Shown here: one piece after another, positions 1-5,137 of the stretch
How the letters are laid out: the number at the start of each line of letters is the position of its first letter
Position numbering within the stretch: the first letter of the stretch is position 1
Source of the DNA: Chloroflexota bacterium
Lineage (GTDB): Bacteria > Chloroflexota > Dormibacteria > Dormibacterales > Dormibacteraceae
Direction of reading: 5' to 3'
NCBI GenBank assembly: GCA_005880755.1
Contig: VBGV01000056.1
Coordinates: forward strand, 1-5,137
Length of the DNA stretch: 5,137 bases
Notes under the pieces: generated by a model
Told to the model about the DNA's origin: nothing
Seen by the model: only the letters and a program-made list of their open reading frames with translations
The model's database searches: none
Translations under genes and position numbers: made by a program

Positions 1-594
1 CGGGCTCCGCTGGCCTGTGACGTACGGGCTCTGCTTGTGCTTGGCCAGCACGCCCTCGAGACCGCGCTCGAGACACGCCTCGAACAGCTCGACGCCGTCT
101 TCGTCGATGTGGTCCGGAACGAAGATGTGGCCGCCTGCCTCCACGGCCTTGGCGAGACGCGCGCGCCGTCTGATGACCGGTTGTCGCAGCTGCGGCCGGC
201 CCTCGAGGTACAGCGCGTCGAAGGCGAGATATGCAGTCGGAATTTCGTCCTGCATCCGCGCGCCGGCGGCCAGACGCTGCCGCAGGCGTGGATAGTTGGG
301 GCGGCCGTCGGTGTCCGTCGCGACCAGCTCGCCGTCGATCACGCTCCCGGGCGGCACACGTTTCGCCGCCTTCACCACCTCCGGCACTTCGGCAGTGAGG
401 TCGGTGAGCCCGCGGTCCTGCAGCCGGACATTCCCGTCGTGGTCGCGAAACAGGATGCAGCGCAACCCGTCCCATTTGACCTCGAACAGGTACTCGGGCG
501 AGCTGAACGGGGCTTCGGCCGAGGCGGCCTGCATCGGCCGCACCTCGTCCGGGAAGCTCTCGAGCTCGATGGAGAGCTGGTCGGGATCCTGCAT
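1..594 (-). CDS. ATP-dependent DNA ligase, LigD/LigC type, adenylation domain (3' end outside window)
   Basis: Seals DNA nicks and double-strand breaks by forming a ligase-AMP intermediate; with Ku next to it, it should be the ligase of bacterial NHEJ. The visible 198 codons run from ATG at 594 to the left edge without a stop. They show the nucleotidyltransferase motifs in order: motif I EVKWDG with nucleophile Lys40, VIDGELVA near residues 86-93, FDALYLEG near 124-131, and motif IV EGVLAK at 180-185. An RPM-A start of the ligase core lies at residue 19. Motif V and the OB-fold are beyond the edge. The ATG is 25 nt after the Ku stop, preceded only by a weak GGGG tract; no alternative upstream start codon was seen in frame. 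No polymerase or phosphoesterase domain precedes the ligase core, so this is either a stand-alone ligase or a LigD with extra domains C-terminal. Family sure, subtype not. Confidence 0.93.
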   Translation of the reverse strand, partial: MQDPDQLSIELESFPDEVRPMQAASAEAPFSSPEYLFEVKWDGLRCILFRDHDGNVRLQDRGLTDLTAEVPEVVKAAKRVPPGSVIDGELVATDTDGRPNYPRLRQRLAAGARMQDEIPTAYLAFDALYLEGRPQLRQPVIRRRARLAKAVEAGGHIFVPDHIDEDGVELFEACLERGLEGVLAKHKQSPYVTGQRSP

Positions 595-619
595 CCGCCC
601 CAGATTAGGGGCAGAAGGG

Positions 620-1456
620 CTACGAAGCTTTACGACGTCTCCGTGCCTCAGCCGCGGGCTTCTCCCGACCCGCGCGCTGCTTCTTCGCCTGCGCGACCGA
701 CTGCCGCAATGCTTCCATGAGGTCCATGACCTTGGCCGGCTGGGGCGCTTCGGGCGCCTCGATGACCTCGCCTTCAGCCTTGGCCCTCACGACCTTCATC
801 ACCGCCTCGCGGTAGTTGTCCTTGTAGCGGCTGGGGTCGAAGCTGTCGGCCAGGCTCTCGATTAGCGCCTTCGCCATCTCGAGCTCCTTGGGGTTGATCT
901 TCACCTCGTCCTCCAGGCCCTTGAGGCCCTCGGTCGAGCGGATCTCGTCCGGCCAGTGGAGCGTGTTCATGATCAGGCCCTTGCCGTTAGGGTGCAGCGC
1001 GGCCAGGTGCTCCTTGTCGCGCAGCGCGATCTTCGCGATCGCCATCCTGCCTGTCGCTTCCAGGGCTCGGCGCAGTAGGTGGTACGGCTTCCTGCCGAGC
1101 TCTTCAGGCTCGACGTAGTACGCGCTGTCGTAGTAGAGCCCGGGCTCCACGTCGTTCACCGGCACGAACTCCTCGATGTCGATGGCGTGGGCGGTCGGGA
1201 GCGGCAGGTTGTCGAGGTCCTTGTCGTCGATGATCACGTACCGATCTTTCCCGACCTCGTAGCCGCGCAGGATCTCGCTGTACTGCACCTCGTGGTCGCC
1301 CTCAGCGCACCAGCGTTTGTAGGAGATGGGGGAGTGGTGGTCGGGGCACAGCTGGCGGAAGGAGACCTTGGCTGTCGATTCGGTGGCGTTATAGAGGCGG
1401 ATGGGGATGGAGACCATCCCGAATGAGACCACGCCTTTCCACATCGATCGCGGCAT
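620..1456 (-). CDS. ku: Non-homologous end joining protein Ku
   Basis: Homodimeric DNA-end-binding protein that encircles broken duplex ends and recruits the NHEJ ligase. The 278-residue product has the usual length for bacterial Ku. It begins with the family signature MWKGVVSFGMVSIP (residues 5-18) and continues with YKRWCAEG (46-53), EILRGYEVGKDRYV (61-74), and the conserved stretches YYVEPEE and MNTLHWPDEI that typify the Ku core beta-barrel. The C-terminus has DLMEALRQS (245-253) followed by a basic tail with ten Lys/Arg in the last 21 residues, ending in RRRRKAS. Residues 37-55 carry Cys37, His40, His41, Cys50 and His55, a possible metal site or zinc-ribbon remnant. ATG 1456 is chosen because it is the first in frame after a strong AGGAGG at 1471-1476, although the 14-nt spacing is long; Met5 is an alternative. 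The ligase gene follows after 25 nt, so the two are very probably cotranscribed. Confidence 0.97.
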   Translation of the reverse strand: MPRSMWKGVVSFGMVSIPIRLYNATESTAKVSFRQLCPDHHSPISYKRWCAEGDHEVQYSEILRGYEVGKDRYVIIDDKDLDNLPLPTAHAIDIEEFVPVNDVEPGLYYDSAYYVEPEELGRKPYHLLRRALEATGRMAIAKIALRDKEHLAALHPNGKGLIMNTLHWPDEIRSTEGLKGLEDEVKINPKELEMAKALIESLADSFDPSRYKDNYREAVMKVVRAKAEGEVIEAPEAPQPAKVMDLMEALRQSVAQAKKQRAGREKPAAEARRRRKAS

Positions 1457-1470
1457 GGCGACGCAGTTTA

Positions 1471-1476
1471 CCTCCT
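1471..1476 (-). promoter_or_regulatory. Shine-Dalgarno sequence for ku
   Basis: On the minus strand this reads AGGAGG, a perfect anti-16S match and the strongest ribosome-binding site seen in the window. It lies 14 nt before the ku ATG at 1456 and 26 nt before Met5 (1444), so the first ATG is favoured. The spacing is longer than the usual 5-9 nt, and no ATG, GTG or TTG lies closer in the same frame. Confidence 0.7.
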
Positions 1477-1505
1477 AAATCCGTGGTTGGCTACTTTTCA
1501 TAGGC

Positions 1506-3128
1506 TCACGCGCCGACGTCCCGTCTCTGGATTGCAAGTATCGAGCTTCCGATGCCCGCCAGGGCGAGCAGCAGCATGAGGGCCAGGTTGCGGCCGTTGA
1601 CTCCATTGAGGAGCGGGGTGCCGAAGAGCTTGAACGCCGACAGGTCCAACAGCCAAACAGGAAGCTTGTAGATCGTGCCGAGCTCCGTATCGAGGTAGCT
1701 GGCGAAGGCGAACGCACCCAGCAGCCCGACCGCCGCGCGAGGGTTCCATGCCGCCAGCAGGGAGCCGGCCCCCGCGAACACGAGCGCGAACGGCACCAGC
1801 ATCAGCGAGGCGGCCGTGAGCCGCTGCGCGTTCAGGTCGATGCCTTGCTGGTGGGATGCGTAGAAGAGGACGGCGCCGCTGACCGCCGCGATCAAGACCG
1901 CGCCTGCCGCCAGCACCGCCATCCGCTCCAGAACGATGCCGGCGCGCGACAGCGGCTGGCTCAGAAAGATCTCGAGGCGGCCATCCGAATCTTCGGCCGA
2001 CCAGCGGGCGACATACGTGATTGCGAACGCGGCGAACATCAGCTGCGCGACGTTGAACCACGTGTATCCAAGGACCGCCGGATAGAGCTGCTGGTGCACG
2101 AAGATCGAGAGGTAGGGGAGGAGGCTGGGGATCGACAGCAGGACCTGCACGATGGTCCTGGTCAGGGCCACGAACGACAGCGCCATCACAGCCATGCCCG
2201 CCGTCCACGCGAGCAGGCCAAGCCGGCGCTCGTACAGGCCGCGCACGACCGCGACGCCCCACCACGGCGCCGCGGTGACGTCATAGCTCGGCCGGTGTGG
2301 GATGGAGGGAAGGCGTATCAGTGACGCGCCGAGGTCGCGGCGCGTGAACGCCGCCGCAGCGGCCGCCGTCGCGATCACGCTGATCCCGATCAGGACGAGA
2401 AACGCGCGCGAGTCGAAGTATCCGCCCGGCGGGAGCGGCTGGCTCAGGTCGTAGTAGCGGAAGGGCGAAAGCCACCGCCACGCCGTCAGCGATGACATCG
2501 CGCGGCTGAGGCTGTTGTCGAGAAACAGCGCCAGCAAGAGGGCGCCGGCCGCCGCTGTAGCGAGGCGCGGCCCGGCCAGCTGGGCGACGAGCAGCGACAG
2601 CGCGTAGCAGGCAAGGCCGACGGCGGCGAGCAGGACCGACTCTTGGATTACGCCCTGCGCGGCGACAGTCTCGTGGCCCGAAGCGACGCCGATGAGAAAT
2701 CCCGCGGCGGCCGCCGCCGATGCGACTGTGACCGCGAGTGCAAATCCCACAGCGCGAGAGGCGATCAGCGCGATCCGCGAGGTACCGGTGGCAAGCGCCG
2801 CCTCGACGACCCCTCGCTCCTCGTCGCCGCGTGCAAAACCGGTTGCCGACACAAGCGCCCAAACGGCGAACAAAACCGCGAGCGGGTGAAAGCCGCGAAA
2901 TTCAACGTATCCACCAACGGTGTCCGGGCGGAGCGGCGGTGGAAACAGGGCCACCAGCTGCGCGGCGAGCGTGGCCATCGCCGAACCGAACGCCGCCCGC
3001 GCGCCAGGAGTTGTGCCCGCGACTTGATAGAAGCCGGCGGTCTGCGCGAACACCAGGAGCAGGGCCGCGAGGGAGAAGCCAACGATGCCCCAGCGGCCGA
3101 GCCGCAAGCCGAAGACGACGCCGATCAC
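1506..3128 (-). CDS. ABC-2 type exporter permease, 12-helix, putative polyketide-antibiotic exporter family
   Basis: Membrane subunit of an ABC exporter, paired with the ATPase immediately upstream. From GTG 3128 the product is 540 residues. This start is chosen because GTG overlaps the ATPase stop as GTGA; the frame stays open to an ATG at 3269, but that extension lies inside the ATPase gene and reads as low-complexity shadow. About twelve hydrophobic segments are visible, near residues 14-34, 80-98, 126-148, 163-183, 188-205, 241-260, 303-323, 357-373, 401-423, 439-458, 465-478 and 513-533. The protein looks like two fused six-helix halves: each has an acidic cytoplasmic motif after its second helix, EERGVVEAALATGTSR (103-118) and DSDGRLEIFLSQPLSR (380-395). 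This E-x-GRxE-LL-x-PxSR pattern and the length match the TnrB3-like family (COG3559). The substrate cannot be read from sequence; antibiotic, lipid or peptide export are all possible. No RBS is evident, so translation is probably coupled. Confidence 0.88.
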   Translation of the reverse strand: MIGVVFGLRLGRWGIVGFSLAALLLVFAQTAGFYQVAGTTPGARAAFGSAMATLAAQLVALFPPPLRPDTVGGYVEFRGFHPLAVLFAVWALVSATGFARGDEERGVVEAALATGTSRIALIASRAVGFALAVTVASAAAAAGFLIGVASGHETVAAQGVIQESVLLAAVGLACYALSLLVAQLAGPRLATAAAGALLLALFLDNSLSRAMSSLTAWRWLSPFRYYDLSQPLPPGGYFDSRAFLVLIGISVIATAAAAAAFTRRDLGASLIRLPSIPHRPSYDVTAAPWWGVAVVRGLYERRLGLLAWTAGMAVMALSFVALTRTIVQVLLSIPSLLPYLSIFVHQQLYPAVLGYTWFNVAQLMFAAFAITYVARWSAEDSDGRLEIFLSQPLSRAGIVLERMAVLAAGAVLIAAVSGAVLFYASHQQGIDLNAQRLTAASLMLVPFALVFAGAGSLLAAWNPRAAVGLLGAFAFASYLDTELGTIYKLPVWLLDLSAFKLFGTPLLNGVNGRNLALMLLLALAGIGSSILAIQRRDVGA

Positions 3129-4054
3129 GACGGCAGTGCTTTGGGTTTGGGTTCGCCGAAGAAGCTGAGGAAGAACTCCTCCAGGCTGGGCTCCGTGCTG
3201 ACGAGATCGATCACCCGCGAGCCTGAGATGGCTTGGAGCAGCGCCTCGAAATTGCCGTGGACCGTGCACCTGAGTCGCTGGCCCTCGACGGTCAGATCTT
3301 CGACACCGTCAGCCAAGCGCAAGCGTTCCGTGGGCACCTCCTCGCCGGGCGCGAACTCGACCTCCACATGGTGGACTCGTATTCGCGTCAGCTCACCCAG
3401 CTCGGCGACCTTGACCAGCCGCCCCGCACGCAGGATGCCGACCCTGTCGCATACGTGCTCGACCTCGGACAGAACATGTGATGAGAGGAAGATCGTGGCG
3501 CCGCCGTCGCGAGTTTCGCGGAGCAGCTCATAGAACTCCTGCTGGTTCAGGGGATCGAGCCCGCTCGTCGGCTCGTCGAGGATGAGCAGCTCGGGCCTAT
3601 GCATGAACGCGAGCAGGATCCCGAGCTTCTGCTTGTTGCCGCTCGAGTACTCGCGAAATCGTCGGTTGAGGTCGAGGTCGAAGCGCTCGGCGATGGCGCG
3701 CACGTGGCGTCGATCCACGCCGCCGCGCATCCCGCCCAGGTAGGCGACGACCTCATCTCCGCGCAAGCTGCCGAATTGAGGGATGTCGCCCGGCAGGTAG
3801 CCGACCTTGCGCTTGACCTCCACGGCATCGCGAACGCAGTCGAGCCCGAAGACGTGCGCCGACCCATTGGTGGGTCGGATCATCCCCATCAGCAGGCGGA
3901 TGGTCGTCGTCTTGCCGGAACCGTTCGGGCCGAGATAGCCGAAGACCTCCTGCTGCGAGACGTGAAGACCGAGGTCGAAAAGGCCGCGTCCGGCCCCGTA
4001 GTCCTTGGTGAGTTGAGAAGTGCTGATCGCGGCGACCGCCATTTCGCGCAGCAT
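3125..4054 (-). CDS. ABC transporter ATP-binding protein (CcmA/COG1131 type)
   Basis: Cytoplasmic ATPase that powers the adjacent permease. The 309-residue product has Walker A GPNGSGKT (residues 42-49, Lys48), a signature loop YSSGNKQK (136-143) replacing the classic LSGGQ, Walker B LLILDEP (156-162, catalytic Glu161), D-loop SGLDP (164-168) and switch His193 in FLSSHVLSEVEH. The Q-loop position reads GYLPGD (85-90), with Gly where Gln is usual, as I recall for a group of exporter ATPases of this family. Residues 225-309 form an accessory C-terminal region ending in EPSLEEFFLSFFG, typical of drug/antibiotic-export ATPases. The gene overlaps the permease start by 4 bp. ATG 4054 is the longest start; Met5 (ATG at 4042) gives MAVAAISTSQLTKDYG, which looks more like the usual family N-terminus, and neither has a clear Shine-Dalgarno. 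It is head to head with the hydrolase gene at 4065. Confidence 0.95.
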   Translation of the reverse strand: MLREMAVAAISTSQLTKDYGAGRGLFDLGLHVSQQEVFGYLGPNGSGKTTTIRLLMGMIRPTNGSAHVFGLDCVRDAVEVKRKVGYLPGDIPQFGSLRGDEVVAYLGGMRGGVDRRHVRAIAERFDLDLNRRFREYSSGNKQKLGILLAFMHRPELLILDEPTSGLDPLNQQEFYELLRETRDGGATIFLSSHVLSEVEHVCDRVGILRAGRLVKVAELGELTRIRVHHVEVEFAPGEEVPTERLRLADGVEDLTVEGQRLRCTVHGNFEALLQAISGSRVIDLVSTEPSLEEFFLSFFGEPKPKALPS

Positions 4055-4060
4055 ATAAGG
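4053..4060. promoter_or_regulatory. AT-rich element between divergent genes, possible shared -10 region and RBS
   Basis: The sequence ATATAAGG stands out in GC-rich surroundings. On the plus strand TATAAG (4054-4059) matches five of six bases of a sigma-70 -10 box, and its expected start point near 4066 coincides with GTG 4065, which would make that mRNA leaderless. On the minus strand TTATAT (4058 to 4053) is -10-like and would put transcription start just before the alternative ATPase ATG at 4042. Alternatively AAGG (4057-4060) is a weak RBS 4 nt before GTG 4065. I saw no convincing -35 at 16-18 bp on either side. This is inference from position and composition only. Confidence 0.3.
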
Positions 4061-4064
4061 CGCA

Positions 4065-4904
4065 GTGCAGCTGGGCGACCTAGAGCTTCACCTCCTGGTG
4101 ACCGACCACTGGAAGGCGGACGGGGGCCTGATGTTCGGCGTGGTGCCGAGGGTTTTGTGGGAAAAGCAGAAGCCGCCCGACGGCAACAACATGATCGACT
4201 GCGCGTGCGTCTGCCTGATCGCGCGCAAAAACGGGCGCGTCATCGTCTGCGAAACCGGCATCGGAACCAAGCTCAGCGAGAAGCGCGCGCGGCAGGTTGC
4301 GCTGCGCGAGCCGGAGGGCATGCTGCACGCCTTGCGCCGCCTCGGCATCACGCCGGACGAGGTCGACGCGGTCGTCACCACGCACCTGCACTGGGACCAC
4401 GCGGGGGGACTCACGCGACGCGATGAGAACGGCGAGGTCGAGCTCACTTTCAAGAAGGCGCGCCATTTTATCCAGCGGAGCGAGTGGGACTTCGCGCTGG
4501 AGCCGGACGTGCGCAGCAGGCCGAGCTACATCACCGACGATTTCACGCCGCTCGCCGACGGCAACGACCTGGTCGAGTTCCTCGACGGCGACGCGGAGGT
4601 GCTGCCGGGCGTGCAGATCCGTCACGTCGGAGGGCACACGCCTGGCAGCCAGGTGCTGATCCTCCGATCAGGGGAGCTGGCGTGCGCGGTGACCGGCGAC
4701 CTCGTCTGCCAGACCCCGCATCTTCGCGTTCCGTGGAACATGGCCGCGGACATCGAGCCGCTTCGGGTCTTCGAGCAGAAGGCGCGATTGCTGGACGAGG
4801 CGGAGAAACATCGATGGCTGGTCGTGCTGAGCCACGAGCCCGACCAACCGGCCGGTTACCTCGAGGGTGGCGGCCGCTGGCGTCCGGAGCCGCGCCTGAC
4901 GTGA
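4065..4904 (+). CDS. MBL-fold metallo-hydrolase (GloB/lactonase-like), complete metal-binding set
   Basis: Predicted binuclear-metal hydrolase, probably zinc, 279 residues, no signal peptide, so cytoplasmic. All metal ligands of the metallo-beta-lactamase fold are visible: HLHWDH at 107-112 (His107, His109, Asp111, His112), His191 in GGHTPGS, bridging Asp212 in TGDLV, and His257 in LSHEPD. The first half has the usual strand-turn CETGIG at 62-67. The N-terminal MFGVVPRVLWEK (23-34) and the spacing of HxHxDH to His191 (84 residues to His107) resemble the lactonase/GloB-like branch (COG0491) rather than antibiotic-degrading beta-lactamases. Substrate is undetermined: N-acyl-homoserine lactone, another lactone or a thioester are candidates. 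GTG 4065 is the natural family start and has AAGG 4 nt upstream. The stop overlaps the next gene's GTG by 4 bp. The fold is certain; function is not. Confidence 0.93.
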   Translation: MQLGDLELHLLVTDHWKADGGLMFGVVPRVLWEKQKPPDGNNMIDCACVCLIARKNGRVIVCETGIGTKLSEKRARQVALREPEGMLHALRRLGITPDEVDAVVTTHLHWDHAGGLTRRDENGEVELTFKKARHFIQRSEWDFALEPDVRSRPSYITDDFTPLADGNDLVEFLDGDAEVLPGVQIRHVGGHTPGSQVLILRSGELACAVTGDLVCQTPHLRVPWNMAADIEPLRVFEQKARLLDEAEKHRWLVVLSHEPDQPAGYLEGGGRWRPEPRLT

Positions 4905-5137
4905 GCTTCACCACTGGCGACGGCCGCAAGCTGACCTACCGGAAGCTGGGTCATGGGCCGGTGCTCGTCTGCCATCCAGGCGGCCCGGGATTCTCGGCTG
5001 ACTACTTCGGCGACCTGGCGGCGCTCTGGGAGCAGTACACCTTGGTCATGCTCAACCCTCGCGGCACGGGAGGTTCGGACCGACCTGGTGACTCACGCGC
5101 TTACCAGATCGACGACTACGTCGCGGACCTCGAGGAG
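4901..5137 (+). CDS. Alpha/beta hydrolase, proline-iminopeptidase-like, N-terminal part (3' end outside window)
   Basis: Begins with GTG at 4901, overlapping the MBL-hydrolase stop as GTGA, and stays open for 79 codons to the right edge. The visible part shows the alpha/beta-hydrolase start: a first strand pair (FTTGDGRKLTYRKLG), the oxyanion-hole motif HPGGPG at residues 25-30, and NPRGTGGSD at 52-60, the counterpart of the DxRGxGxS turn in proline iminopeptidases and related hydrolases. The nucleophile elbow (GxSxGG), acid and catalytic His would lie beyond the edge, so peptidase, esterase, lactonase or epoxide-hydrolase activity cannot be separated. The first catalogued residue is Val encoded by GTG, read as Met; the 4-bp overlap indicates translational coupling with the upstream hydrolase, which suggests a joint pathway. 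Confidence 0.87.
   Translation, partial: MSFTTGDGRKLTYRKLGHGPVLVCHPGGPGFSADYFGDLAALWEQYTLVMLNPRGTGGSDRPGDSRAYQIDDYVADLEE

Noticed and set aside
37..865. Long open frames on the plus strand opposite the ligase and Ku genes
   Set aside because: They are antisense to genes with clear family motifs, are rich in Arg, Ser and Pro with no recognisable domain, and arise because high-GC codon bias removes stops from opposite frames.
1494..1505. Possible -10 box TATGAA on the minus strand upstream of ku
   Set aside because: Only a partial match to the consensus and no -35-like hexamer at a suitable distance; kept only as an idea for a separate ku promoter.
1457..1505. Possible terminator between the permease and ku
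   Set aside because: No stem-loop followed by a T-run can be drawn on the minus strand in this 49-bp gap.
1841..1930. Alanine- and leucine-coding repetitive GC-rich tracts in the permease gene
   Set aside because: They reflect membrane-helix composition and codon bias, not direct repeats or a mobile element.
3129..3269. N-terminal extension of the permease to ATG 3269
   Set aside because: It would overlap the ATPase by about 145 bp, has no hydrophobic or family-like sequence, and the GTGA overlap at 3128 gives a far more usual start.
2643..3533. A 296-codon plus-strand open frame opposite the permease and ATPase
   Set aside because: Its product is low-complexity Arg/Ser/Gly-rich without motifs and it spans the junction of two well-supported minus-strand genes, so it is a shadow frame.
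3599..4426. A 275-codon plus-strand open frame crossing the divergent junction
   Set aside because: It runs antisense through the ATPase and then out of frame through the MBL hydrolase, with no domain of its own.

Overview
The window is high-GC bacterial chromosome, fully packed with genes. All six genes recognised are ordinary chromosomal families: bacterial non-homologous end joining (NHEJ), an ABC exporter, a metallo-beta-lactamase-fold hydrolase and an alpha/beta hydrolase. GTG starts and 4-bp GTGA gene overlaps are used repeatedly. This fits a high-GC soil-type bacterium such as an actinobacterium, Chloroflexota or a related deep lineage. No rRNA, tRNA or other phylogenetic marker is present, so a closer placement is not supported.

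Left part, minus strand (positions 1-4054, transcribed right to left): an ABC-transporter ATPase (4054 to 3125) overlaps by 4 bp a 12-helix ABC-2 type permease (3128 to 1506). After 49 bp comes a Ku homologue (1456 to 620), and after 25 bp an ATP-dependent DNA ligase (594 to beyond the left edge). The first two should form one exporter of the putative polyketide-antibiotic exporter type. The last two form the two-component NHEJ system, in which Ku binds broken ends and recruits the ligase. All four are collinear and could be one transcript, although the 49-bp gap carries a strong Shine-Dalgarno sequence and could also hold a Ku promoter.

Right part, plus strand (4065-5137): a metallo-beta-lactamase-fold hydrolase with a complete metal-ligand set (4065-4904) overlaps by 4 bp the start of an alpha/beta hydrolase of the proline-iminopeptidase-like type, which runs off the right edge (4901-5137). 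These two are translationally coupled and probably act in a shared catabolic or detoxifying role, with unknown substrate.

The two blocks are head to head with only 10 bp between the assigned start codons. The short AT-rich stretch there is the only obvious place for a -10 element on either strand, so very short or leaderless 5' ends are possible. I saw no mobile element, CRISPR array, RNA gene or convincing terminator, and no gene-free stretch longer than 50 bp. I found no clear evidence of an undescribed system. The points most worth a second look are the compressed divergent start region, the Cys/His cluster in Ku, the unresolved domain architecture of the ligase, and the MBL/hydrolase pair.
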